Shown one piece after another: positions 17,325-26,933 of a stretch of 64,000 nucleotides of DNA (within the stretch, counting starts at the first letter, position 1; each line of letters begins with the position of its first letter). A program made the position numbers and the translations under genes. The notes beneath the pieces were generated by a model that saw nothing but the letters and a program-made list of their open reading frames with translations, had not been told where the DNA came from and did not search any database. The DNA lies in NCBI RefSeq assembly GCF_040096455.1, contig NZ_JBBMER010000004.1:186001-250000 (forward strand), read 5' to 3'. Origin of the DNA: Lachnospira rogosae. GTDB lineage: Bacteria > Bacillota > Clostridia > Lachnospirales > Lachnospiraceae.

Positions 17325-19415
17325 ATGAAATTTTATATTAAACACAGTATGACAGGACGTTTAAGAGTTCATATGGATATGAAGCATATGAGTTTTAAAC
17401 AGGCAGATATATTAGAGTATTATATTAAAAATATAGAAACAGTGACTTCTGTCAAAGTATATGAAAAGACTTGTGATGCTGTTATAGAATTTAAAGGCGA
17501 TAAAGCACAGATTATTAATGAACTTAAGCATTTTACATATTCGCAGGTGGTAGTTCCTGAAGATGTGCTTAACAGTTCAGGAAGAGAGATGAATTCTTAT
17601 TATCAGGACAAGCTGGTTAATAAGGTATTCTTAAGAGCAGCAAGTAAGCTGTTCCTCCCTATATCTGTAAGAAATGTTGTAACAACTGTAAAGTCGGTTA
17701 AATATATTGGCAGCGGTGTTAAGACATTGCTTAAAGGAAAGATGGAAGTACCTGTGCTTGATGCGACAGCAATCGGTGTTTCTATATTAAGAAATGATTT
17801 CAATACCGCAGGTTCTGTTATGTTCCTTCTTGGAATCGGTGAGATTATGGAAGAATGGACACATAAGAAGTCGGTAGGAGATCTTGCAAGGACTATGTCA
17901 CTTAATGTAAGCAGGGTATGGCTTAAGACAGCCGATACAGAAGTATTAGTCCCTGTTAATGAGATAAAGAACGGTGATGAAATTATAGTTCATGTAAGTA
18001 ATGTTATTCCATTTGACGGAGTTGTAGTTACTGGTGAAGCTATGGTTAATCAGGCTTCACTTACTGGTGAAGCAGTGCCGGTAAGCAAGAATACAGGAAG
18101 TGCTGTATTTGCAGGAACAGTTATTGAGGAGGGCGGACTCACAATAAAGGTTAAGCAGAGTGGCGGTAATAGTAAGTATGACAAGATTGTTAAGATGATT
18201 GAGGAGTCAGAAAAGCTCAAGTCTGGTCTTGAAAGCAAGGCTGAACATCTTGCTGATTCATTAGTTCCATATACATTAGGTGGAACAGCACTCACATATC
18301 TTCTTACAAGAAATGCAACAAAGGCATTATCAATACTTATGGTTGACTTCTCCTGTGCACTTAAGCTTGCTATGCCAATAACAGTATTGTCAGCAATAAG
18401 ACAGGCTGGACAGAATGATATTACAGTAAAGGGTGGTAAGTTCTTAGAGGCAGTAGCCGCTGCAGATACTATCGTATTTGATAAGACAGGAACACTTACT
18501 AAGGCTGCACCAACAGTAAAATATGTATATTCATTTAATGGTGATAGTGAAGATGAGCTTTTAAGAATGGCTGCCTGTATGGAAGAACATTTTCCACATT
18601 CTATGGCCAAGGCAGTTGTTGATGCAGCAGCTAAGAAGAACTTACGCCACGAAGAAATGCATACAAAGGTTGAGTATATAGTTGCACATGGTATATCAAC
18701 TACTATAAATAATAAGAAGACTATAATAGGAAGCTATCATTTTGTATTTGAAGATGAAGGCTGTACTGTGCCTGAAGGCAGACAGGAAATGTTTGATAAT
18801 CTTCCAGAAGAATATTCACACCTTTATCTTGCAATTGAGGATAAGCTTGCGGCGGTTATCTGTATAGAAGACCCTGTAAGACCAGAGGCTAAGGAAGTAA
18901 TTAGTTCACTTAAAGAGCTTGGAATATCTAAGGTTGTAATGATGACAGGAGATAGTGAGCGTACAGCTAAGGCAATCGCAGGCAAGGTTGGCGTAGATGA
19001 ATATTATTCAGAAGTACTCCCAGAAGATAAGGCTTCATTTGTTGAGAAGGAAAAAGCTGCCGGACGTAAGGTTATAATGATTGGTGATGGTATTAACGAT
19101 TCACCGGCATTGTCAGCGGCAGATGTTGGTATTGCAATAAGTGATGGTGCTCAGATAGCAAGAGAGATTGCAGATATTACAGTTAGTGCTGACGATTTAG
19201 GGCAGATTGTATATCTTAAGGATTTAAGCAACAATCTTATTAAGAAGATTAACCGTAATTACAGAACTATAGTATCTTTCAACTCAGGACTTATAGCACT
19301 TGGTGTATTAGGTGTAATACAGCCAACAACATCAGCACTTTTACATAATACATCAACACTTTTCATCAGTATGAATAGTATGAAGAATATAACCTTAGCT
19401 GAGGAGCATAAGTAA
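17325..19415 (+). CDS. Heavy-metal P1B-type ATPase with a non-canonical membrane metal site
   Basis: A 696-residue metal-transporting ATPase. The N-terminal ~80 residues (FYIKHSMTGRLRVHM) form an HMA-like domain without a CxxC. The actuator motif TGEAVPVSK starts at 247, the phosphorylated aspartate is Asp386 in DKTGTLT, and the hinge reads MIGDGINDSPAL. In the helix before the phosphorylation domain the usual CPC/SPC is replaced by Ser343-Cys344-Ala345 (FSCALKLAMP), so the transported ion cannot be read from known motifs. It follows the DUF6110-like gene and the iron cluster, so iron or manganese export is a reasonable guess only. Confidence 0.88.
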   Translation: MKFYIKHSMTGRLRVHMDMKHMSFKQADILEYYIKNIETVTSVKVYEKTCDAVIEFKGDKAQIINELKHFTYSQVVVPEDVLNSSGREMNSYYQDKLVNKVFLRAASKLFLPISVRNVVTTVKSVKYIGSGVKTLLKGKMEVPVLDATAIGVSILRNDFNTAGSVMFLLGIGEIMEEWTHKKSVGDLARTMSLNVSRVWLKTADTEVLVPVNEIKNGDEIIVHVSNVIPFDGVVVTGEAMVNQASLTGEAVPVSKNTGSAVFAGTVIEEGGLTIKVKQSGGNSKYDKIVKMIEESEKLKSGLESKAEHLADSLVPYTLGGTALTYLLTRNATKALSILMVDFSCALKLAMPITVLSAIRQAGQNDITVKGGKFLEAVAAADTIVFDKTGTLTKAAPTVKYVYSFNGDSEDELLRMAACMEEHFPHSMAKAVVDAAAKKNLRHEEMHTKVEYIVAHGISTTINNKKTIIGSYHFVFEDEGCTVPEGRQEMFDNLPEEYSHLYLAIEDKLAAVICIEDPVRPEAKEVISSLKELGISKVVMMTGDSERTAKAIAGKVGVDEYYSEVLPEDKASFVEKEKAAGRKVIMIGDGINDSPALSAADVGIAISDGAQIAREIADITVSADDLGQIVYLKDLSNNLIKKINRNYRTIVSFNSGLIALGVLGVIQPTTSALLHNTSTLFISMNSMKNITLAEEHK

Positions 19416-19500
19416 TAATCTTAAGCATAGAAATTTATAATGCCGCAAAGTATTACTTGTAAGAAGCAATAATCACAGAATATAAATTACTAAAAATTAT

Positions 19501-19552
19501 AAAAAGGAACACACTAATTGATATATTTTATCATTTGGTGTGTTCCTTTTTT
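19501..19552. terminator. Terminator after the P-type ATPase
   Basis: AAGGAACACAC (19504-19514) pairs perfectly with 19538-19548, with A-runs before and T-runs after. The shape would work in both directions. Confidence 0.9.
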
Positions 19553-19582
19553 GCGTTATTGATATTATAATACTAATAAAGG

Positions 19583-19601
19583 TTAGGTTAGACTAACCTA
19601 A
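19583..19601. promoter_or_regulatory. 19-bp DtxR/IdeR-type operator
   Basis: TTAGGTTAGACTAACCTAA is a perfect palindrome about a central A. It matches the actinobacterial DtxR consensus (TTAGGTTAGSCTAACCTAA) at all but the central position. It lies 31 bases before the ABC exporter start, so iron- or manganese-dependent repression of that operon is likely. A DtxR-family gene is not in the window. Confidence 0.75.
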
Positions 19602-19631
19602 TTATATTAAATATGAAGGAGAGAAAATTAT

Positions 19632-20330
19632 ATGTTTCTTACTGTAAAAGATTTAAAAAAATCATATGGCAGTACTTCTAATAAAGTAGAAGTTCTTAAG
19701 GGAATTAATTTTGAAGTTGAAAAAGGGGAAATATGCGTACTGCTTGGACCATCTGGTTCGGGAAAATCAACACTTCTTAATATAATAGGTGGAATAGATG
19801 ATGCTGATTTGGGATATGTAAGCATTGATAGTGAAAAGACTAAAGATATGAAAGAAAAAGAGCTTACAAGATACAGAAGAAAGCACCTTGGTTATGTATT
19901 CCAGATGTATAATCTTATACCTAACCTTAATGTTAAGGAGAATATCGAGGTTGGTGCTTATCTTAGCGATTCACCGCTTGATATTAACGAACTGCTTAAT
20001 ACATTAGGGCTGTATGAGCACAGGCATAAGCTTCCTAACCAGTTATCTGGCGGACAACAGCAAAGAACTGCAATAGGCAGGGCTATTGTTAAAAATCCCG
20101 ACATATTATTATGTGATGAGCCCACAGGAGCACTTGATTATCACACATCTAAGGAAATCTTAAAGCTTATTGAGGATGTCAACAAGAAATACGGCAACAC
20201 AGTCATAATGGTTACACATAATGATGCTATCCAGAATATGGCTGACAGGGTTATCAAGTTAAGAGATGGACAGATAAGAGATAATATAGTTAATAACAGT
20301 AAGGTATCTGCCGCTGACCTTGAATGGTAG
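19632..20330 (+). CDS. ABC transporter ATP-binding protein (MacB/LolD type)
   Basis: A 232-residue ATPase of the FtsE/LolD/MacB group. Walker A GPSGSGKST is at 39-47, the signature LSGGQQQR starts at 138, and Walker B plus D-loop read LLCDEPTGALD. It would power the FtsX-like permease encoded 28 nt downstream. The pair sits behind the 19-bp DtxR-type box, which suggests that its substrate relates to iron or metal stress. Such pairs export peptides, haem or antibiotics; the substrate cannot be told here. GAAGGAGAG precedes the ATG. Confidence 0.93.
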   Translation: MFLTVKDLKKSYGSTSNKVEVLKGINFEVEKGEICVLLGPSGSGKSTLLNIIGGIDDADLGYVSIDSEKTKDMKEKELTRYRRKHLGYVFQMYNLIPNLNVKENIEVGAYLSDSPLDINELLNTLGLYEHRHKLPNQLSGGQQQRTAIGRAIVKNPDILLCDEPTGALDYHTSKEILKLIEDVNKKYGNTVIMVTHNDAIQNMADRVIKLRDGQIRDNIVNNSKVSAADLEW

Positions 20331-20358
20331 ATTAAATATTATATAATGGGAGTTAGAT

Positions 20359-22641
20359 ATGAAAAATCCTTTAATTAAACGATTGCCAAGAGAATTTACT
20401 GGTGAAATTGCAAAATATATAGTCATATTTATATTTATGACAGCTGTTATAGGGCTTATAAGTGGTTTTCTTATAGCTGATGGAAGCGTGCTTGATACAT
20501 ATAATAAGAGTTTTGATAAATATAATGTAGAAGATGGTAATTTTGAATTGTATTCCAAGGCCGATGATAAGCTGATTGACAGGTTGGAAGAAGAAAATGT
20601 TACTATATATGAGAACTTCTATAAAGAAGAAACTTTAAAAGTACACAATAATGAGAAGTTAAGAGAAGACGACCAGAGCACAATACGTTTCTATATTAAT
20701 AGAGATGATATTGATAAGGTTGATGTTATGGAAGGCAGACTCGCAGAGGATATTAACGAGATTGCATTGGATAGAATGTATTCTGTCAATAATAATATTA
20801 AAATCGGCGACATAATTAATGTTGGCACAAGGGCACTTAAAGTAACAGGTTATGTTGCATTATCTGATTACAGCTGTCTTTTCTCGAACAACTCAGATAC
20901 AATGTTTGACTCTTTAAAATTCGGTGTTGGTGTAGTGTCAGAGAGCTGTTTTGATATGTATGATGATACACATATTCATTATGTATATTCGTGGAAATAT
21001 GATAATAAGCCTGCAGACGATATAGAAGAAAAAGAGATGGCAGATGATTTTATGAAAGTAATATCTAATAATGCTATACTTACTAATTATATTCCAGGAT
21101 ATCTTAATCAGGCGATACATTTTACCGGTGATGATATGGGAAGCGACAGGGCTATGATGATAGTTCTTTTATATGTTGTTATAGCTATTATGGCATTTGT
21201 ATTTGCAGTTACAACTAATAATACAATATTCAAAGAAGCTAATGTTATCGGTACTTTAAGAGCTTCGGGATATACAAGGGGAGAGCTGTTGTTACATTAT
21301 ATTCTTCTACCGATTATTGTTACATTAGCAGGTGCACTTGTCGGTAACATATTAGGATATACATGGTTTAAGGATATATTTGTAGATACATATTATCAGA
21401 GTTATTCGCTTACAACTTATACAACACTTTGGAATGGTGAAGCATTTGTATTAACAACAGTTGTTCCATTTATAATAATGGTAGTGATAAATGTATTGCT
21501 CATAGGTTACAGGCTTCGTCTTTCACCACTTAAGTTCTTAAGAAAGGACTTGGCTGTAAGACAGAAGAAGAAAGCTGTGCATCTGCCAGGATTCAAGTTC
21601 TTTAACAGATTTCGTTTAAGAATAATTATACAGAATATGCCAAATTACATTACATTATTTGTGGGTATATTATTTGCCAATATACTCCTTCTGTTCGGTA
21701 TTATGATGACCCCGCTTCTTGACCATTACCAGAATGAGATACAGGACAAACTTATAGCTAAACATCAGTATGTATTGAAAGTTCCGGTCGAGGTGGATAA
21801 TGAGGCCGCAGAGAAATACTGTGTCAGGACACTTTCAACACTTGAGGGACGTTTAAAGAGTGAAGATGTATTGATATACGGAATTGCTGATGACAGCGAA
21901 TATGTTGACATTAACAGTAGTGAACTTAAAGATGGTGAAGTGTATGTGTCACACGGCTATGCTGAAAAGTTCAAGATTAATAAGGGTGATAAGATAACGC
22001 TCAAAGAGAAATATGAGGACAAGGAATATACATTTACAGTTAAGGATATGTATGATTATCCATCAGCATTTGCAGTATTTATGGATGAAGGATATTTTAA
22101 AAATCTATTCGACAAAGAGGATGATTACTATTCAGGCTACTTATCATCAGAGAAGCTTGATATTGATGAGAAATATATTGCAACAGAGATTACACTTGAT
22201 GATTTAACTAAGGTTTCAAGACAGCTTGACCGTTCTATGGGAGAAGTATTTGGAATTATTAAAGTCTTTGCAGTTGTATTATTTGCAGTATTAATGTTCT
22301 TGTTAACTAAGCTTATTGTTGAGAAGAATTCAACATCAATCTCTATGGTTAAGATATTAGGTTATTCCAACAGTGAGATAAGCAGGCTGTATGTCACCTC
22401 AACAACAATAGTGGTTGTCATATCAGTTGTTATCAATATTGCATTATCAGTTGTAATTATGAATAGCCTGTTCAGGGTATTTATGGAGAAAATGTCCGGC
22501 TGGATTTCCTGCTACTATGCACCATATCTGTTCGTAGTTATGTTCGTGCTGAATATCGGTGTGTATGCTCTGATTTCAGTATTTATGATGTATAAGATAA
22601 AGAAGATACCTATGGATGAGGCATTAAAGAATGTAGAGTAA
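20359..22641 (+). CDS. FtsX-family ABC transporter permease
   Basis: A 760-residue membrane protein with two FtsX-like units. The first helix is at about residues 20-43, a large extracytoplasmic domain follows (~45-260), then a three-helix block (about 265-385, ending in SPLKFLRKD), another helix and extracytoplasmic domain, and a final three-helix block ending KKIPMDEALKNVE. Partner of the ATPase just upstream. The extracellular domains suggest mechanotransmission rather than a classic import channel. GGGAG precedes ATG 20359. A terminator follows immediately. Confidence 0.9.
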   Translation: MKNPLIKRLPREFTGEIAKYIVIFIFMTAVIGLISGFLIADGSVLDTYNKSFDKYNVEDGNFELYSKADDKLIDRLEEENVTIYENFYKEETLKVHNNEKLREDDQSTIRFYINRDDIDKVDVMEGRLAEDINEIALDRMYSVNNNIKIGDIINVGTRALKVTGYVALSDYSCLFSNNSDTMFDSLKFGVGVVSESCFDMYDDTHIHYVYSWKYDNKPADDIEEKEMADDFMKVISNNAILTNYIPGYLNQAIHFTGDDMGSDRAMMIVLLYVVIAIMAFVFAVTTNNTIFKEANVIGTLRASGYTRGELLLHYILLPIIVTLAGALVGNILGYTWFKDIFVDTYYQSYSLTTYTTLWNGEAFVLTTVVPFIIMVVINVLLIGYRLRLSPLKFLRKDLAVRQKKKAVHLPGFKFFNRFRLRIIIQNMPNYITLFVGILFANILLLFGIMMTPLLDHYQNEIQDKLIAKHQYVLKVPVEVDNEAAEKYCVRTLSTLEGRLKSEDVLIYGIADDSEYVDINSSELKDGEVYVSHGYAEKFKINKGDKITLKEKYEDKEYTFTVKDMYDYPSAFAVFMDEGYFKNLFDKEDDYYSGYLSSEKLDIDEKYIATEITLDDLTKVSRQLDRSMGEVFGIIKVFAVVLFAVLMFLLTKLIVEKNSTSISMVKILGYSNSEISRLYVTSTTIVVVISVVINIALSVVIMNSLFRVFMEKMSGWISCYYAPYLFVVMFVLNIGVYALISVFMMYKIKKIPMDEALKNVE

Positions 22642-22649
22642 TAAAAAAG

Positions 22650-22730
22650 CTGTCCTATTTAATGAATTGGATAAAGTGAGCAGATATAATTAGCTCATAT
22701 TAATCCAATCATTAAACAGGACAGTTTTTT
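22650..22730. terminator. Terminator between the ABC exporter and asnB (convergent)
   Basis: The region from CTGTCCT (22650) to 22670 pairs with 22704-22724 (ATTAAACAGGACAG side) with a few bulges, and is followed by TTTTTT. A-runs on the other side allow it to end asnB transcription too. Confidence 0.85.
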
Positions 22731-22864
22731 ATTTATAATTAAGATGTTTTCTTTTGATTTTCTTTAAAATACTGAATTTCTTAAAATTTTTTATATTTAA
22801 TTCTTGAAATTTTTCTCAAATCCTGAATTTCAGAAAAATTACAGCTATAACCGCAGTCTTGTAG

Positions 22865-24706
22865 TTAAGCCGCATATTCTGAGTCACCAAAGAAGTCATT
22901 GTACCATACAAGGAACATATATACTGTCCAGATTTTTCTTGAATTATCTGCCTTGCCTTCTTTATGTTCATCAAGATACTTAACAAGCTCATCTGTGTTG
23001 AAGTACTTGTTAGCAGCTTCGCTTGTGAAAGCTTTTTTAATCATATTGTAATATTTCTCGTCCTTTAACCATATTCTGATTGGCACTGGGAAACCAAGCT
23101 TCTTCTTCTCAGCAACCATATCAGGAAGATATTGGTTAGCAGCTTTACGCATAGCGTATTTAGTATTAGATTTATTAACTTTGTACTTAGTTGGGAGAGT
23201 TCTTGCTACATTGAATACTTCCTTATCAAGGAAAGGAACTCTTACTTCAAGGCTGTGTGCCATACTCATCTTATCAGCCTTAAGAAGAATATCACCGATA
23301 AGCCAGAAGTTAATATCTATATACTGCATTTTAGTTACATCATCTTTATCTTTAACTTTGTCATAAAATGGCTTAGTAAGTTCTTTATGGTTATACTTTC
23401 CAGTAGGGTTCTTTAATATCCTGGCACGTTCTTTTTCGTTGAACATAAATGCGTTACCGATAAAGCGTTCTTCAATATCCTTGCTTCCTCTTATAAGGAA
23501 ATTCTTGCCCTTGAACTTAAATGGAACAGCCTGTGCAGCATTGGCAAGACACTTGCGGAGTCCCTTTGGAAGCTTTCTATAGCCTGCTGTATCAAGAGGT
23601 TCTTTGTAAATGTTATATCCGCCAAAGAACTCATCAGCACCCTCGCCTGACATTGAAACCTTAACATACTTAGAAGCAGTCTGGCTTACAAAGTAAAGGG
23701 CAATAGCAGCAGGGTCAGCTAAAGGCTCGTCCATATGATACTGGATTTTAGGGATAGCTGCCCAGTATTCTTCACTTGATACAAGCTTAGAATAATTGTC
23801 TATCTGGATTTTCTCAGATAAGGCTTTAGCGTAATCTATCTCGTTATATTTTTCGTAGTCAAATCCAACTGTAAATGTCTTGTCACCATTAAATGTAGCG
23901 GCAACATAGCTTGAGTCAACACCGCTTGAAAGGAATGAACCAACCTCAACATCACTAATCTTGTGGTGTTCAACTGAGTCGTGCATAGCATCGTCAATCT
24001 CTTTGACGAATTCATCTAAAGACTTGCTCTCATCAGCTTCAAATGTAGGCTCCCAGTATCTTTTTATGTTGATTTCTCCATTATGGAAAGTAAAGCAGTG
24101 ACCTGGCATAAGCTTGTATACACCCTTAAAGAATGTTTCAGGAAGCACTGAATACTGGAATGTGAGGTAATTTTCAAGAGCAACATCATTAACTTCCTTC
24201 TTATATGCAGGGTGTGCCAATATGCTCTTAATCTCAGAACCATATATAATGTTGCCGTCAACTACAGTGTAGTAGAAAGGCTTAATTCCAAAGAAATCCC
24301 TTGCACCAAAGAGAGTTTCCTTCTCACTGTCCCATATAACAAATGCAAACATACCACGAAGCTTATTTAACATATCTTCACCGTATTCTTCATAAGCGTG
24401 AATAAGAACTTCTGTATCAGAGTTGTTCGCAAATATATGCCCCTTTTCAATAAGGTCTTTTCTTAAATCCTGATAATTATATATCTCACCATTAAATGTG
24501 ATAACAATCTTTTTATTTTCGTTGAACATAGGCTGGCTTCCGTTATCAAGGTCGATGATTGAAAGTCTTCTAAAGCCCATATAAGCCTTGTCGTCTATAT
24601 ACTGACCGGCACTGTCAGGTCCTCTGTGGATGATTTTATTCATCATATCAGTAAGTACATCCTTACCATTTTCAAGGTATCCTGTAAATCCAGCAAATCC
24701 GCACAT
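22865..24706 (-). CDS. asnB: Asparagine synthetase (glutamine-hydrolysing)
   Basis: Converts aspartate, glutamine and ATP to asparagine. The 613-residue chain starts MCGFAG, so Cys2 becomes the N-terminal nucleophile of the class II glutaminase domain; IIHRGPDSAG and TFNGEIYNY are conserved there. The synthetase domain has the pyrophosphate loop SSGVDSSYVAA and SGEGADEFFGGY. It lies on the minus strand, convergent with the ABC exporter and divergent from icd. AAAGGACGG lies about ten bases upstream of the start. No T-box was recognised in its leader. Confidence 0.97.
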   Translation of the reverse strand: MCGFAGFTGYLENGKDVLTDMMNKIIHRGPDSAGQYIDDKAYMGFRRLSIIDLDNGSQPMFNENKKIVITFNGEIYNYQDLRKDLIEKGHIFANNSDTEVLIHAYEEYGEDMLNKLRGMFAFVIWDSEKETLFGARDFFGIKPFYYTVVDGNIIYGSEIKSILAHPAYKKEVNDVALENYLTFQYSVLPETFFKGVYKLMPGHCFTFHNGEINIKRYWEPTFEADESKSLDEFVKEIDDAMHDSVEHHKISDVEVGSFLSSGVDSSYVAATFNGDKTFTVGFDYEKYNEIDYAKALSEKIQIDNYSKLVSSEEYWAAIPKIQYHMDEPLADPAAIALYFVSQTASKYVKVSMSGEGADEFFGGYNIYKEPLDTAGYRKLPKGLRKCLANAAQAVPFKFKGKNFLIRGSKDIEERFIGNAFMFNEKERARILKNPTGKYNHKELTKPFYDKVKDKDDVTKMQYIDINFWLIGDILLKADKMSMAHSLEVRVPFLDKEVFNVARTLPTKYKVNKSNTKYAMRKAANQYLPDMVAEKKKLGFPVPIRIWLKDEKYYNMIKKAFTSEAANKYFNTDELVKYLDEHKEGKADNSRKIWTVYMFLVWYNDFFGDSEYAA

Positions 24707-24875
24707 ATTACAAAACCGTCCTTTCTTAAATGTGATTTATTACTATAATCCTTTAAAATACAGGCACAATAAAACCTGCATATTAATAATGTTTACACGA
24801 ATATTACAACATATACGGCAGTATTTAGAATAACAGCCACCGTAAATGGCAAACCCTATGTAAATCAATTATGTA

Positions 24876-24904
24876 ATTATAGCAAACTGGGATATTTAAT
24901 ACAA
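24876..24904 (-). promoter_or_regulatory. Minus-strand promoter for asnB
   Basis: Read on the minus strand, TTGTAT (24899-24904) and TATAAT (24876-24881) are 17 nt apart. The leader to the asnB start is about 165 nt and shows no clear regulatory fold. Confidence 0.6.
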
Positions 24905-24929
24905 GATAATTGTTATGGCAAAACAGGCA

Positions 24930-24958
24930 TTTACAAAGTAATAAAAATATTTTATAAT
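24930..24958 (+). promoter_or_regulatory. Promoter for icd
   Basis: TTTACA (24930-24935) and TATAAT (24953-24958) are 17 nt apart, about 70 nt before the icd start. Together with the minus-strand promoter this explains the 320-nt divergent gap. Confidence 0.6.
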
Positions 24959-25026
24959 TGTAATCAAATTTTAATAATAGCTTGGATATAGTTCCAATAT
25001 TAAATGCACAATATGGAGGATTAGTA

Positions 25027-26235
25027 ATGGAAAAGATTAAGATGACAACACCACTCGTTGAGATGGATGGAGATGAGATGACAAGAGTATTGTGGAAGCT
25101 TATTAAGGAAGAACTGCTTTTACCTTATGTAGACCTTAATACAGAGTATTATGATCTTGGACTCGTCCATCGTAATGAAACTAATGATCAAGTTACTGTT
25201 GACTCAGCAGAAGCAACTAAGAAATATGGTGTTGCTGTCAAGTGTGCTACAATCACTCCTAATGCAGCAAGAGTTAAGGAATATGACCTTAAGGAAATGT
25301 ATAAAAGCCCTAATGGAACAATCAGAGCAATATTAGATGGTACTGTATTCAGAGCACCTATTATTGTTAAGGGTGTTGAGCCATATGTTAAGACTTGGAA
25401 GAAGCCTATCACAATAGCAAGACACGCTTATGGTGATGTATACAAGGCATCAGAGATGAAGATTCCAGCAGCTGGCAAGGCAGAGCTTGTATACACAGAT
25501 GAGCAGGGTAACGAATCAAGAGAGCTTATTCATAACTTTAAGGGGGCAGGAATTATTCAGGGTATGCATAACCTTAACGATTCTATTGAGAATTTTGCAA
25601 GAAGCTGCTTTAATTTTGCACTTGAAACTAAGCAGGATCTCTGGTTTGCAACTAAGGATACAATCTCTAAGAAGTACGATCATACATTTAAGGATATATT
25701 CCAGGATATATATGATAAGGATTATGCTGATAAGTTCAAGGAAGCAGGAATTGAGTATTTTTATACATTAATAGATGATGCAGTTGCAAGAGTTATCCGT
25801 TCAGAAGGTGGATATATCTGGGCATGCAAGAACTATGATGGTGACGTTATGTCAGATATGGTTGCAACAGCATTTGGTTCATTATCAATGATGACATCAG
25901 TTCTGGTATCTCCACAGGGATATTATGAATATGAGGCTGCTCATGGAACAGTTCAAAGACATTATTACAAGCACCTTAAGGGAGAAGAAACATCTACTAA
26001 CCCTATTGCTACTATATTTGCATGGACAGGAGCTTTAAGAAAGAGAGGAGAACTCGACTCACTTCCAGAGCTTTCAAAGTTCGCAGATACACTTGAAAAG
26101 GCTTGCATCAAGACAGTAGAAGATGGTAAGATGACTAAGGATTTAGCACTTATTACTACATTAGGTAATCCTGTAACACTTAATACACAAGGTTTTATTA
26201 AGGCAGTTAAGGAGACACTTGAAAGTCTTTTATAA
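25027..26235 (+). CDS. icd: NADP-dependent isocitrate dehydrogenase (class II)
   Basis: Oxidative decarboxylation of isocitrate to 2-oxoglutarate, supplying glutamate synthesis. The 402-residue chain has class II (eukaryote-like homodimer) signatures: PLVEMDGDEMTRVLW at the start, the substrate loop SPNGTIRAILDGTVFR, the catalytic region YGDVYKASE, and the metal- and cofactor-binding stretches NYDGDVMSDMVATAFGS and EAAHGTVQRHY. GGAGG just before ATG 25027 fixes the start; the in-frame codon at 24982 would add an unrelated N-terminus. It appears monocistronic or followed by pgsA after 100 nt. Confidence 0.97.
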   Translation: MEKIKMTTPLVEMDGDEMTRVLWKLIKEELLLPYVDLNTEYYDLGLVHRNETNDQVTVDSAEATKKYGVAVKCATITPNAARVKEYDLKEMYKSPNGTIRAILDGTVFRAPIIVKGVEPYVKTWKKPITIARHAYGDVYKASEMKIPAAGKAELVYTDEQGNESRELIHNFKGAGIIQGMHNLNDSIENFARSCFNFALETKQDLWFATKDTISKKYDHTFKDIFQDIYDKDYADKFKEAGIEYFYTLIDDAVARVIRSEGGYIWACKNYDGDVMSDMVATAFGSLSMMTSVLVSPQGYYEYEAAHGTVQRHYYKHLKGEETSTNPIATIFAWTGALRKRGELDSLPELSKFADTLEKACIKTVEDGKMTKDLALITTLGNPVTLNTQGFIKAVKETLESLL

Positions 26236-26335
26236 TTGTGCCAATAAAGGGTATTATTATATAGGATATTATATATAGAAGTGTTGGATTTCACTTGTGA
26301 TATCTATAGATATTCGTATGAATTGAGGATTTTGA

Positions 26336-26932
26336 ATGAAGTTTAAGTTTGAGGTTAAAGATCTTTTTAAACTCCCCAATATTTTATGTTATATAAGAAT
26401 TGCACTGGTTCCGCTGTTTGTATATCTTTATTTTACGGCAGAAGAACCAGTGGATTATTATGTTGCGACACTTGTTGTAATGCTTTCGGGGATAACAGAT
26501 TTTCTTGATGGGCAGATAGCAAGACGTTGTAATATGATAACTGATTTGGGTAAGATTATTGATCCGGCAGCAGATAAGCTTATGCAGCTTGCAATGTTAG
26601 TTACTCTGGCTATTAATATTCCATATATGTGCATACTTGCTGTATATCTTATTGTCAAAGAGGTAGTTATGGCACTTATGGGTCTTGTAGTTATGAAAAG
26701 GGCGAATAGGAGATTAGATGGTGCTAAATGGTATGGCAAGGTATGTACAGCAGTATTGTATGTGTGTATGCTTGCTTTAGTTGCATTTCCGCATATGCAG
26801 GTTAATCTTCAATATGTTATAATGATAGTGTGTGCAGCAGTATTGACATTTGCATTTATTATGTATATAAGAATATATATAATAATGTTAAAAGATAACC
26901 ATTATGGTAATGATGAAAGAAAGTTGTATTAA
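26336..26932 (+). CDS. pgsA: CDP-diacylglycerol-glycerol-3-phosphate 3-phosphatidyltransferase
   Basis: Makes phosphatidylglycerol phosphate at the membrane. The 198-residue protein has the complete CDP-alcohol phosphatidyltransferase motif D-G-x2-A-R-x8-G-x3-D-x3-D at Asp58, Gly59, Ala62, Arg63, Gly72, Asp76 and Asp80, plus about five hydrophobic helices. LPNILCYIRIALVPLFVYLY at the N-terminus is typical of PgsA. TTGAGGA precedes the ATG. The next gene starts one base after its stop, so the two are likely coupled; a GDPD gene follows, giving a small lipid-related cluster. Confidence 0.92.
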   Translation: MKFKFEVKDLFKLPNILCYIRIALVPLFVYLYFTAEEPVDYYVATLVVMLSGITDFLDGQIARRCNMITDLGKIIDPAADKLMQLAMLVTLAINIPYMCILAVYLIVKEVVMALMGLVVMKRANRRLDGAKWYGKVCTAVLYVCMLALVAFPHMQVNLQYVIMIVCAAVLTFAFIMYIRIYIIMLKDNHYGNDERKLY

Positions 26933-26933
26933 T

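Noticed and set aside
24707..25026. A T-box leader for asnB
   Set aside because: On the minus strand there is no AGGGTGGNACCGCG-like core and no terminator; ordinary promoters explain the gap.
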